Positions 7,601 through 16,074 of a stretch of 64,000 bases of DNA are shown in pieces. Position 1 is the stretch's first letter, and every line of letters begins with the position of its first letter. Below the pieces are notes generated by a model, which saw nothing but the letters and a program-made list of their open reading frames with translations, had not been told where the DNA came from and made no database searches. The position numbers were made by a program, and so were the translations under genes. The DNA is taken from positions 1 through 64,000 of the forward strand of contig NZ_LRAC01000163.1 in assembly GCF_001517085.1 (NCBI RefSeq). The letters run 5' to 3'. This DNA is from Paenibacillus sp. DMB5 (lineage in GTDB: Bacteria; Bacillota; Bacilli; Paenibacillales; Paenibacillaceae).

Positions 7601-8701
7601 TTAGCCTTGAGTTTGCCGGAAATGCTTCATGAAATCGGCAAGCGCCTTAACGCTCTCATAAGGAACAGCGTTATAGATGGAAGCTCGCAAGCCTCCGACG
7701 CTGCGGTGTCCCTTGAGGCCGATGAAGCCTTCCTGCTCGGCAGCCTTGACGAACTGTTTCTCCAGCTCCTCGGACTGCATCCGGAAGGTGACGTTCATAA
7801 TGGAACGGCTGCCTGCCTCTGCTACTCCGCGGTAGAAGCCGTCGCTGCCGTCGATATGATCGTACAGCAGACCGGATTTGTCACGGTTTTTGGATTCGAT
7901 GCCGGCAAGCCCGCCCTGCTCCTCAATCCATTTTAACACTTCATTGACCATATATACAGAAAAGGATGGCGGTGTATTGTAAAGAGAATTGTTCTTGTAA
8001 TGTGTATCATAACGCAGGATCGTCGGGATGTTCGCAGGTGATTTGGCAATCAGCTCTTCCTTGGCAATCACTACCGTAACCCCGGATGGTCCGAGATTCT
8101 TCTGCGCGCCGGCGTAGATCAGCCCGAATTTGCTGACATCAAAGGAACGGCTCAGAATGTCACTGGACATATCGGCAATCAGCGGAAGAGAGCCTGTATC
8201 CGGATATTCCGCAAATTGCGTCCCTTCAATGGTCTCATTGGAGGTAATATGCAGGTAAGCTGCATTGTCAGCAGGCTTGATGCTGCTAAGCTCCGGAATG
8301 GCAAGGAACTTCTTGTCCTCGGAGGATGCGGCAACATGCGCTTCTCCTACCAGCTTCGCTTCCTTGAGTGCCTTGTCCGCCCAGCTTCCTGTCATTACAT
8401 AGCTGCCGACTTGTCCGCTGGAGATGAGGTTCATCGGGATCATGGCGAACTGCGTGCTGGCTCCGCCCTGCACAAATAATACTTTGTAGCCCTCAGGATT
8501 GCCGAGCAGGGAAAGCAGACGCTCCTGCGCTTCATTATGCACGGATTCGTATATTGCCCCGCGGTGCGACATCTCCATAATGGACATTCCGCTCTCCCGG
8601 AAATCAACAAACTCCGCCTGTGCGCGTTCGAGTACTTCAAGCGGCAGCGCCGCCGGTCCTGCATTGAAATTGTATGCTCTCTTGCTCAAAATTGCCCCCA
8701 T
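7601..8701 (-). CDS. serC: phosphoserine aminotransferase
   Basis: 366 residues. It converts 3-phosphohydroxypyruvate and glutamate to phosphoserine in serine synthesis and can also act in pyridoxal phosphate synthesis. Recognisable family stretches are RAYNFNAGPAALPLEVLE at the N-terminus, FVQGGASTQFAMIPMNL, the PLP lysine in IYAGAQKNLGPSGVTVV and GLKGHRSVGGLRASIYNA at the C-terminus. The start at 8701 follows an AGGAGA site at close spacing; the upstream frame to 8752 is not supported by the family. No serA or serB lies next to it. Confidence 0.96.
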   Translation of the reverse strand: MGAILSKRAYNFNAGPAALPLEVLERAQAEFVDFRESGMSIMEMSHRGAIYESVHNEAQERLLSLLGNPEGYKVLFVQGGASTQFAMIPMNLISSGQVGSYVMTGSWADKALKEAKLVGEAHVAASSEDKKFLAIPELSSIKPADNAAYLHITSNETIEGTQFAEYPDTGSLPLIADMSSDILSRSFDVSKFGLIYAGAQKNLGPSGVTVVIAKEELIAKSPANIPTILRYDTHYKNNSLYNTPPSFSVYMVNEVLKWIEEQGGLAGIESKNRDKSGLLYDHIDGSDGFYRGVAEAGSRSIMNVTFRMQSEELEKQFVKAAEQEGFIGLKGHRSVGGLRASIYNAVPYESVKALADFMKHFRQTQG

Positions 8702-8797
8702 CCTTTCTCTCCTACGAATATGGATATCGCTATGATAGCAGCATTCCAACACGCCAGCAAGTATAATTATTCACATGTAGCGTAAGATCACCGGGCC

Positions 8798-9682
8798 TCA
8801 GAACGTGAAAAACTGATAGCTGCGGCTCCAATCCCTGCTGTGACGCGGTAAAATACTGATGTCCGCAAAAACCTCGGGAGAAATCACATGCCGTTCCCCC
8901 CAGAGAGCCATCCGCTCCGGACGGAAGCTTCCGCTCTCACGCATGCCTGCTCCGCTCGGCTTGTGAACCAGCTCCCAGTACCAATCCGCATCCTCCTTCT
9001 CCCAGCCGCTCAGCCGGCAATAGAACGGACGGTCAGGCACGGCAGTCCAGCTTACAACGGTTCCTGATACATGCAGCAGCCCGGAGGTATACGAGGATTC
9101 CGGTTCTTGCACAGCGGCTTCTCCAGGTAATCTTAGCTCATAGTCTTTCCCGGCAGGAGCATCATTGATTCCAATGAAGTTATGAATATACTCTTCCGTA
9201 TGCAGCGGCTTTACCCCGGTATTTTCCAGTGAATAATCAATAGTGAGCCGGTCCCCGTGAAGTGAGATCCGTTTGCTCAAAAGCATACCGTACCCCCTGC
9301 ACTCCTCAGATTTCACTTTGTACAGTATTTCATGACGGCTGCTGTCCGTCTTTATCTCAGCGGGGATGAGCGGGTACGCAGCCATAAAATCATAGGCAGC
9401 AGCATCCGTCTTCTGCAGCAGTCCGACACCAGGCTTCGGAAACCACTCCCCGGCGGCCGCTTCCGCGTAGCCGATTGCCCGGGAGATGCCGAATTCGTTA
9501 CACAGCCCGATCCCCCCGCTTCCCTTACCTGCATGCAGACTCTCCGGAACACAAAAGGTATGCTTTCCGTCCTCCAATGTGACCTGGGTAATAAAACCGG
9601 TCCAGTCGAATCTGGTGCCGCTGTAATCGCCGGGCTCTGCAATATCCACAGTCAAAATTCCATTTGAGAGCTGATGTGCCAT
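8798..9682 (-). CDS. galactose mutarotase-fold (aldose epimerase-like) protein
   Basis: 294 residues of an all-beta protein resembling aldose 1-epimerase-like domains (for example DWTGFITQVTLEDGKHTF, GIGLCNEFGI, YSLENTGVKPLHTEEYIHNF). The mutarotase catalytic His/Glu pair is not assigned with certainty; the H and E within LHTEEYIHNF are candidates. The gene follows the GH94 phosphorylase gene but a terminator separates them, so cotranscription may be partial. Inference: it handles the anomeric configuration of a sugar released by the phosphorylase. The start at 9682 (MAHQLSNGILTV) is preferred over the 15-codon-longer frame. Confidence 0.65.
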   Translation of the reverse strand: MAHQLSNGILTVDIAEPGDYSGTRFDWTGFITQVTLEDGKHTFCVPESLHAGKGSGGIGLCNEFGISRAIGYAEAAAGEWFPKPGVGLLQKTDAAAYDFMAAYPLIPAEIKTDSSRHEILYKVKSEECRGYGMLLSKRISLHGDRLTIDYSLENTGVKPLHTEEYIHNFIGINDAPAGKDYELRLPGEAAVQEPESSYTSGLLHVSGTVVSWTAVPDRPFYCRLSGWEKEDADWYWELVHKPSGAGMRESGSFRPERMALWGERHVISPEVFADISILPRHSRDWSRSYQFFTF

Positions 9683-9724
9683 TATAATCCATCCTTTCAG
9701 AACAAATGCTTTTTCAGAGTCTAT

Positions 9725-9763
9725 CAAAAAAGAGCCTGCAGCACCTTAAGAGGCAGCGCAGGC
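9725..9763 (-). terminator. Rho-independent terminator after the GH94 gene
   Basis: On the minus strand GCCTGC pairs with GCAGGC (9758-9763 with 9734-9739), extended by nested pairs, and six T follow at 9730-9725. Confidence 0.7.
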
Positions 9764-9786
9764 ACTTCTTATTATTTATTTATTGT

Positions 9787-12546
9787 TCAGGCGAGTTCAA
9801 CTTTCAGTTCATAAACCTGTCCTTCCGGCAATGCCTGCAGCACCGCGCGCGGAATCAGTACACCCTCTGAGACGCGCTGAAGCGTCACCACAGCGCCGTT
9901 AAGGGTAACCCTGTGTATTTGGTACTCTCCATATTCAGCGCTTCCTGTGGACGTATAGACGACTTCCAGCTCACGTCCGGCAAACAGAGTTTTAACCGAC
10001 GCCCTGCCCTGTGTGTCAAACTGCTCCTTGACCAGCTTCGGTGCAAGCAGCAGATCACCCAGACGTCCTTTTACGCCGAATACCTCTGTCACCATCGTGA
10101 GCAGCAGCCAGCTGGCCGAGCCGGTCAGATACGTATACATCCCTCTGCCTTTTTCATTGATATACTCCGGAATCCCCGGGTACATCCTGCTCAGCTCAAA
10201 ATTCGCACTCAGGCTGTACAGCGAATCAAGCACCTTGTAGCCTTCACGGACATAACCGCGTTTATACAGCGCATTCCCGTACATCACAGTCATATGGCTG
10301 AACATCGCCCCGTTCTCTTTATGGCCAAAAGCAAACCCGAACGCGCGGCCCAGATTTTGCTGAATGCCGCCGAAGTCCGAATTCAGCCGGTAGCCGATTC
10401 TGGCATCGAACAGGTTTCTTTCCACAGATGCGATCATGTGCGGAATCTGCTCAGGGGCTGCTGCGCGGCCGAGAAGCGGAAACACCTGTCCGGTAAGGGT
10501 CATCCGGATACCTCCGGCCGTCTCCCCTTCAACCCGTTCACCGTCATTATTGTAATAGCCGTTGAACCAGCCGCCGCCGTGAACACTTTCCACCCATTCA
10601 TTACTGCGCAGATGGCTGAAGATCCACTCTGCCTTGCGGGCCAGGTCATCCGCTACCTGTCCAAGCTCGAGCACTGCCCGGATGCCGCTCACCCGGTTTG
10701 GAGCAGCAGCATAATAGCGGTTCAGCCGTTCCTGCTTGGCGGATACAGATGCATAATCGACACTCTCGCCCAAGGAGTCCAGCAGCAGCAGCATTTCTTC
10801 CGCCAGCTCCAGCGTGCCGCTTCCCGTTCGGTCCTGTAATGTGCGCAGCAGTTCGGACAGCTCATAAAGGTTATCGCCGTAGAAAGCGGTAAAGGTAACA
10901 CTTTCTCCCCGCTGGGCCGCCATATCGAGCCCGTCATTCCAGTCTGCACCCTCCAGCATAATGTTGTTATGCTCACCCACATTAAAGAACGGAACCAGAT
11001 TCTGCAGCAGAATATGCTCAAGGATCGTACCGGTATAGACATCTCCGGAACTGGTGCGCAGGCTGCTGCCTGCAGCAGGCTCCCAGGAGCTGTCGCGTTC
11101 ACGGCAGCGGCTCATGAAGGAGTCCCGGAAATAAGTCTGCTCCTGCAGCAGGAAATCCAGATCACCGCTCTGATTCAAATACAGCAGGGTTGTCATGAAC
11201 GGCCACGCCCCATGGTCCATCCATACACGCGGGATATTATTCCGGTCGGCAATGAACTCTCCGGGGTGCTGGCCGATGATGGTTGCATTGCTGCCGTCTA
11301 TTCTCACTCCCGCGTAATTATTCAGCAGCAGGCTACGTACATCCTCCGGTTCCATAATCAGCAGGGCCAGGCAATCCTGCCATAAATCACGCCAGCCGCG
11401 GCCACCGCGGCCGTAATCATGATAGGGCAGAAACGAGTTTCCATACAGCCTGCGCAGCACCGGCTGCAAGGTAACCCATTTCATCCACTGGTCAGCGCTG
11501 TCATCTCCCGTATGGAAGGACACCGTGTTCACTTTGTCCGCCCAGAACTGCTTGTTAGCCGCAAGCTCGGCGTCAAAAGCCGCAGCTGATCCGTATTTCC
11601 CCATCAGTACTTCCATATCAATCCGGTCACTGCCAATCGCCATTACCACCACATACGAACGGCTCTGGCCCGGCAGCAGCGCAGCTGAAGCGAATCTTAT
11701 TCCTCCCAAGGCTTCGTAACCCTCGCTATGCAGAGCTCCGTCCCGGCCGGGCTGCGGCTCCGCATTCCATACTACCGCTCCGGGCCAGTCCAGACTGCCG
11801 CCTTCTCCAATAAACTCTTCCTGAACTGGGAAGAAGCCGACAGGCGGAGCTCCCTCCTCTTCCGCACCAAAAACACCATAGGACGTATGATTAACCCGGT
11901 GTCCGCGTTCATCAAAAGACAAAGCCGGCTGAACCTCAACGCCATAATCCAAGGTATAGATCCGGTTCAGCAGTGAAGTGACGTGCCGGTGATCCCTTAG
12001 ATCATCTGCGGAACGTGCATACAGCGGGATAGCCGCAGTAGGCGTAATGAATATTTCCCCCGCTCCCGTATTCGTCAGCACTACCTTCATCAGCTCAACC
12101 TTATCATCCCCGCCGGGAACGAGGCTGGTCACTTCTGCCTTGATTCCCAGCTGCCGGTTCTCCCGTGTAACCTTGTGCCACAGCAGCCCGGCTTCCAGCA
12201 GAGAATCGTCTGCATTCTCCGAATAAGCCTCTGCATGCTGGCGGGCTGAATTTCCGGCTGCCGACCAGGCTCCCTTTCCGTCGATATAAACCCAGAAATT
12301 GCGGGATGCCCGCGAATTGTGCAGATCCTCCACAGAGAGCGGCGGTGTCAGAAAGGTATTATGTCCCGAGGTTACCTGGCCATGAAGCTGCGGAGTGACG
12401 GAGGACATCATGCCCCCTTCATTAACCAGCGGAAAATACAAGAAGCTGCTCCGGTCAGGCTGCTCCAGGCTGAACTCCCCATTCTGTCCGGTAAACTGCC
12501 AGCCTGCTATTTTTTGTGTACCAATGTATTCATCCTTCCAGACCAT
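9787..12546 (-). CDS. GH94-family glycoside phosphorylase
   Basis: 919 residues, cytoplasmic, no signal peptide. Layout: N-terminal beta-sandwich (NGEFSLEQPDRSSFLYFPL to about residue 290), helical linker, an (alpha/alpha)6 barrel (about 340-800) and a C-terminal beta domain. The GH94 general acid is in GADWNDGLDMAA, and GRGGRGWRDLWQD and HNNIMLEGADW fit the family. Members reversibly phosphorolyse beta-glucosides to alpha-sugar-1-phosphate. Length and N-terminal style resemble Paenibacillus laminaribiose phosphorylase more than classical cellobiose phosphorylase of about 810 residues, but specificity cannot be settled by eye. No good Shine-Dalgarno precedes the ATG; a 16-bp palindrome sits there instead. 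Confidence 0.85.
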   Translation of the reverse strand: MVWKDEYIGTQKIAGWQFTGQNGEFSLEQPDRSSFLYFPLVNEGGMMSSVTPQLHGQVTSGHNTFLTPPLSVEDLHNSRASRNFWVYIDGKGAWSAAGNSARQHAEAYSENADDSLLEAGLLWHKVTRENRQLGIKAEVTSLVPGGDDKVELMKVVLTNTGAGEIFITPTAAIPLYARSADDLRDHRHVTSLLNRIYTLDYGVEVQPALSFDERGHRVNHTSYGVFGAEEEGAPPVGFFPVQEEFIGEGGSLDWPGAVVWNAEPQPGRDGALHSEGYEALGGIRFASAALLPGQSRSYVVVMAIGSDRIDMEVLMGKYGSAAAFDAELAANKQFWADKVNTVSFHTGDDSADQWMKWVTLQPVLRRLYGNSFLPYHDYGRGGRGWRDLWQDCLALLIMEPEDVRSLLLNNYAGVRIDGSNATIIGQHPGEFIADRNNIPRVWMDHGAWPFMTTLLYLNQSGDLDFLLQEQTYFRDSFMSRCRERDSSWEPAAGSSLRTSSGDVYTGTILEHILLQNLVPFFNVGEHNNIMLEGADWNDGLDMAAQRGESVTFTAFYGDNLYELSELLRTLQDRTGSGTLELAEEMLLLLDSLGESVDYASVSAKQERLNRYYAAAPNRVSGIRAVLELGQVADDLARKAEWIFSHLRSNEWVESVHGGGWFNGYYNNDGERVEGETAGGIRMTLTGQVFPLLGRAAAPEQIPHMIASVERNLFDARIGYRLNSDFGGIQQNLGRAFGFAFGHKENGAMFSHMTVMYGNALYKRGYVREGYKVLDSLYSLSANFELSRMYPGIPEYINEKGRGMYTYLTGSASWLLLTMVTEVFGVKGRLGDLLLAPKLVKEQFDTQGRASVKTLFAGRELEVVYTSTGSAEYGEYQIHRVTLNGAVVTLQRVSEGVLIPRAVLQALPEGQVYELKVELA

Positions 12547-12553
12547 ATTTACG

Positions 12554-12569
12554 AAACCGATTTCGGTTT
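12554..12569. promoter_or_regulatory. candidate operator palindrome upstream of the GH94 gene
   Basis: AAACCGA-TT-TCGGTTT is a perfect 7-2-7 inverted repeat ending 8 bp upstream of the GH94 start codon, where a ribosome binding site is expected. Its size and symmetry resemble operators of LacI-family sugar regulators. The cognate regulator is not in the window. Confidence 0.5.
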
Positions 12570-12953
12570 TATTATTGCACCGTTAACAAATGTTGTAAAG
12601 AGATTTTTGAATGAACTGCTGTATATAGTTTAGAGATAATAAAATCCCCGACTTAAATGCTATATTATCAAGGTTCTTCTCTTCCCTGTCTTTAACAGAT
12701 ACACCTGCAGCAACCAGAAATAATCCGAAAATACTTCCGAAAATACAGCTAAATTATTAAATAATGAATCGCAAAAAATTAAAAATTTGTCCGGAAAGCA
12801 TCTCATAACATACTATCCTTCATTTTGTTAAACGCATTCTTTTCTATTTATAATAGAATATTCTTTATTATTGGGTAGGATTACGAAATTTTCGTTTTTT
12901 TTAAGTTTTATGGCCATTTACACAACACAGTTGGTCTTCAAAAAGATCACAAA
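12570..12953. other. AT-rich non-coding region
   Basis: Strongly AT-rich intergenic stretch between glnA's terminator and the GH94 gene, presumably holding the GH94 promoter. A 13-bp palindrome ACGAAA-T-TTTCGT lies at 12883-12895. No ORF with a ribosome binding site and no clear -35/-10 pair was found. Confidence 0.6.
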
Positions 12954-12981
12954 GAAGCCTCCGGGTCTCCCCGGAGGCTTC
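12954..12981 (-). terminator. Rho-independent terminator of glnA
   Basis: GAAGCCTCCGGG pairs perfectly with CCCGGAGGCTTC (12-bp stem, 4-base loop). A T-rich tract follows on the minus strand. Confidence 0.8.
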
Positions 12982-13012
12982 TGAGCAATGCTAAAATTTT
13001 ATTATTCCAATC

Positions 13013-14437
13013 CTATACGTCGAAGTACAGGGCATATTCATGCGGATGAATGCGAATGGCAACCTCTTGTGCTTCTCCACGTTTCAGGGCGATGTAGTTA
13101 TCGATGAAGTCCTTGGTGAATACGCCGCCTTCTGTAAGGAACTCGTAGTCAGCTTCCAGAGCGTCAAGCGCTTCATTCAAGCTGCCTGGAACACTGCGGA
13201 TCTTCTCTTTGTCGGCATCGGACAATTCATAGATGTTCTTGTCCAGCGGACCGTAACCCATTTCTTCAGGGTTGATTTTTTTCTTGATTCCGTCCAGACC
13301 AGCCATGAGCATTGCGGAGAATGCCAGGTAAGGGTTAGCAGTGGAGTCAGGTGTACGGAATTCAATACGACAGCCCTTAGGTGTTACAGCAGCTACCGGG
13401 ATACGGACAGCAGCGGAACGGTTACCTTTGGAGTAAACCAGGTTAACCGGTGCTTCGTAACCAGGTACCAGACGTTTGAACGAGTTGGTGCTTGGATTAG
13501 TCAGCGCGATCAGTGCCGGTGCATGGTACAGGATACCGCCAATGTAGTGCAGAGCCATTTCACTCAGGTTGGCATAAGCACCTTTTTCGTAGAACAAAGG
13601 CTCGCTGCCATTGAAGATGGACTGGTGAACGTGCATACCGCTACCATTATCGCCGAACAGCGGCTTTGGCATGAAGGTTGCAACCTTGCCGTACTGGCGT
13701 GCAGTATTCTGCACGATATATTTGTAAGTCAGGAGATTGTCAGCTGTTTTCTTCAGGGTATCGAAACGGAAGTTGATTTCCGCCTGTCCCGCAGTCGCCA
13801 CTTCATGGTGGTGACGTTCGATTTCAAGTCCTGCTTCGCTGAGCAGACGGCACATTTCACTGCGGATATCCTGTTGGGAATCAACTGGAGCTACCGGAAC
13901 ATATCCGCCTTTAACGCCTACTTTGAAGCCCAGGTTGCCGCCTTCTTCCTTACGGTTCGTGTTCCATGCTGCTTCTTCGGAATCTACGGAGAAGGAAGAG
14001 CTGTGCATTGTGGTCTCGTAACGGACATCGTCGAAGATGAAGAACTCGGACTCAGGTGCGAAGAATGCTGCTGTGCCTACACCGCTTGACTGCAGGAACT
14101 CTTCAGCTTTTACTGCGATACCACGAGGGTCGCGCTCATAACGTTCGCCGTCAGGAGTGAAGATGTCACACATGATATTCAGCGTCGGGTGAGCCGTAAA
14201 AGGATCAATGTATACAGTACTTGGATCAGGCATCATTACCATGTCCGATTCTTCAATACCGCGGAATCCTTTGATGGAAGAACCATCAAACGCTACACCA
14301 TTTACAAATGTTTCTTCCTCAACTGCAGATGCTGGCAATGAGATGTGATGAGCACGCCCACCCAAATCTACAAAGCGAAAATCCACCCACTCGATATTGT
14401 TTTCCTTGATCGTCTGCAACACTTTTTCAACCGACAT
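13013..14437 (-). CDS. glnA: glutamine synthetase, type I (beta-like)
   Basis: 474 residues; makes glutamine from glutamate, ammonia and ATP. Hallmarks are GVAFDGSSIKGF, APESEFFIFD, GQAEINFRFD, GDNGSGMHVHQS, NRSAAVRIPV and RIEFRTPDSTANPYLAFSAMLMAG. Length and C-terminus (GPLDKNIYEL, then GGVFTKDFIDNYIALKRGE) match the GSI-beta subtype rather than the 444-residue GSI-alpha form of Bacillus subtilis. The tyrosine in NIYEL aligns with the adenylylation tyrosine of enteric GS, although no adenylyltransferase gene is in view. There is no glnR next to it; a GlnR/TnrA-like box lies upstream of its promoter. GGGGAGG precedes the start. Confidence 0.95.
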   Translation of the reverse strand: MSVEKVLQTIKENNIEWVDFRFVDLGGRAHHISLPASAVEEETFVNGVAFDGSSIKGFRGIEESDMVMMPDPSTVYIDPFTAHPTLNIMCDIFTPDGERYERDPRGIAVKAEEFLQSSGVGTAAFFAPESEFFIFDDVRYETTMHSSSFSVDSEEAAWNTNRKEEGGNLGFKVGVKGGYVPVAPVDSQQDIRSEMCRLLSEAGLEIERHHHEVATAGQAEINFRFDTLKKTADNLLTYKYIVQNTARQYGKVATFMPKPLFGDNGSGMHVHQSIFNGSEPLFYEKGAYANLSEMALHYIGGILYHAPALIALTNPSTNSFKRLVPGYEAPVNLVYSKGNRSAAVRIPVAAVTPKGCRIEFRTPDSTANPYLAFSAMLMAGLDGIKKKINPEEMGYGPLDKNIYELSDADKEKIRSVPGSLNEALDALEADYEFLTEGGVFTKDFIDNYIALKRGEAQEVAIRIHPHEYALYFDV

Positions 14438-14516
14438 GAATAATTCCTCCCCAAGTTCCGAACATTAACCCGCTCTCAGTATCAAATGTTCTTGTTTTTA
14501 TTTTTTTACTGTCGTC

Positions 14517-14545
14517 ATTATAAAACTCATACCTAACATCGTCAA
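14517..14545 (-). promoter_or_regulatory. sigma-A promoter of glnA
   Basis: On the minus strand TTGACG (14545-14540), a 17-bp spacer and TATAAT (14522-14517), about 80 bp upstream of the glnA start. Confidence 0.85.
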
Positions 14546-14573
14546 TGCTTATGTCAGGTATTTTTGATCACAA

Positions 14574-14590
14574 TGTAAGATATTCTGACG
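14574..14590. promoter_or_regulatory. GlnR/TnrA-like nitrogen control box
   Basis: TGTAAGATATTCTGACG agrees with the published consensus TGTNANAWWWTNTNACA at 16 of 17 positions. It is centred about 37 bp upstream of the -35, a position suited to activation, but repression by looping with another site is possible. Confidence 0.65.
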
Positions 14591-14655
14591 CTTTCGTGAA
14601 TAAGCCGCAGCTTGCCTTAATTTGTATTCCATAATGCCAGCCCAAATATAAAATA

Positions 14656-14689
14656 GCCCTCTTTCCCGCCTGGTTGCAGGAAAGAAGGC
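14656..14689 (-). terminator. Rho-independent terminator of aroF
   Basis: GCCTTCTTTCCTGC pairs with the complementary arm GGGAAAGAGGGC on the minus strand, followed by TATTTTATATTT. It is 28 bp past the aroF stop. Confidence 0.7.
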
Positions 14690-14716
14690 CATGTGTGGCA
14701 GGTTTCTTCCGGTTAA

Positions 14717-15763
14717 TCAGGCAATAGGCGCCGCTTCAAGCGATTCGGAGAATTTGCGTCCGACCAGCGGTGCAAGTTTCTCCAGATCTCTAAGCAGCTT
14801 ATCGAACTGATCCGGGAACAGGGACTGAACCCCATCACCTGTCATGGAATTGTCAGGATCTGTATGCATTTCAATAATCAGACCATTAGCTCCGGCAGCA
14901 ACAGAGGCTTTGGCCATCGGTTCCACCAGCTCGCGGCGGCCGGTGCCATGGCTTGGATCAGAAATAACCGGCAGATGGCTCAGACTCTGGAGCACCGGAA
15001 TCGCCGACAGATCAAGGGTATTACGGGTATAAGTCTCGAATGTTCGGATACCGCGCTCGCACAGCATAACATCACGGTTGCCGCCGGCAAGGATGTACTC
15101 GGCCGCATTCAGGAGCTCATCATAGGTTGCGCTGAAGCCGCGCTTAAGCAGCACAGGACGGCCGCAGGTGCCGAGCTTGCGCAGCAGATCGAAATTCTGC
15201 ATATTGCGTGTGCCTACCTGCAGAATATCCGCATGCTCCGCACAAATATCCACATACTCCGGTGTCATAACCTCGGTAATGGTCAGCAGGCCATGCTTCT
15301 TGCCGGCCTCGGCCATCATCGTCAGGCCTTCCACACCAACACCCTGGAAGCTGTATGGACCGGTACGCGGCTTGAATGCGCCGCCGCGCAGCACCTGGCC
15401 GCCGGAAGCCTTGACCAGCCGGGCGATTTCATCAATCTGCTCAGGCGATTCAACCGCGCACGGCCCGCCCATTACCACAAGATTCTCCCCGCCGATCTTC
15501 ACGCCGCGGATATCGATAATGGTATCCTCCGGATGAAAGTCACGGCTGGCCAGCTTGTAGGATTTGGTGATCTTCACAACGTTCTGCACGCCCTTCATCT
15601 GGCGCAGATGCTCGGCAAGGCTTGGCGTAACACCGCCGATCAGGCCGATTACCGTATGGTCTGCACCGCGCGACAAATGGACCTGCAAGCCCTGTTTTTC
15701 AATAACGGCAATAATGTCATTTACCTGCTCCTGCGGTGTCTGATTAGACGTAATAACGATCAT
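14717..15763 (-). CDS. aroF: 3-deoxy-7-phosphoheptulonate synthase
   Basis: 348 residues; first enzyme of the shikimate pathway, condensing phosphoenolpyruvate and erythrose 4-phosphate. Residues 1-75 are a ferredoxin-like/ACT-type regulatory domain (MIVITSNQTPQEQVNDIIAVI); the rest is the type I-beta DAHP synthase barrel with MGGPCAVESPEQI, LRGGAFKPRTGPYSFQG, QVGTRNMQNFDLL, VLLKRGFSATYDELLNAAEYI and PVISDPSHGTGRRELV. The N-terminal extension suggests feedback control by an aromatic amino acid or a pathway product. It has its own sigma-A promoter about 100 bp upstream and its own terminator, so it is monocistronic. Confidence 0.96.
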   Translation of the reverse strand: MIVITSNQTPQEQVNDIIAVIEKQGLQVHLSRGADHTVIGLIGGVTPSLAEHLRQMKGVQNVVKITKSYKLASRDFHPEDTIIDIRGVKIGGENLVVMGGPCAVESPEQIDEIARLVKASGGQVLRGGAFKPRTGPYSFQGVGVEGLTMMAEAGKKHGLLTITEVMTPEYVDICAEHADILQVGTRNMQNFDLLRKLGTCGRPVLLKRGFSATYDELLNAAEYILAGGNRDVMLCERGIRTFETYTRNTLDLSAIPVLQSLSHLPVISDPSHGTGRRELVEPMAKASVAAGANGLIIEMHTDPDNSMTGDGVQSLFPDQFDKLLRDLEKLAPLVGRKFSESLEAAPIA

Positions 15764-15862
15764 ATTATAGCTCCCCTTTGTCAGGATATTCCTGTTATAA
15801 TTTTAAAATAAATAAAAATACTATTACGCTACGACGCGTGTGTGCTTTTAAGCGCTAAAGTG

Positions 15863-15891
15863 ATTTTAACGCATATTCCAGTATACGTCAA
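15863..15891 (-). promoter_or_regulatory. sigma-A promoter of aroF
   Basis: On the minus strand TTGACG (15891-15886), a 17-bp spacer and TAAAAT (15868-15863). The untranslated leader would be about 90 bp with no recognised riboswitch. Confidence 0.8.
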
Positions 15892-15995
15892 CTTATTTCC
15901 GGCTGGAGCCGCCGTTTATTCCAGCAATTACTAAAGAGGTAATATTCTCCAGAGTAATTTTGTGGGAAAACAAGGAATGCCAAGCAATATAAAAA

Positions 15996-16028
15996 GCACC
16001 CGTTCTCTCCCATGGGAGGAACAGGTGC
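15996..16028 (-). terminator. Rho-independent terminator of ispH
   Basis: GCACCTGTTCCTCCC and GGGAGAGAACGGGTGC form a long imperfect stem around AT, followed by TTTTTATATT on the minus strand. Confidence 0.8.
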
Positions 16029-16074
16029 CTGAGAATCACATGTGAAATAGATAACGAATAAGTTCAGAACAACC

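Noticed and set aside
13040..14089. 349-residue ORF on the plus strand
   Set aside because: Antisense to glnA with no family features and no ribosome binding site.
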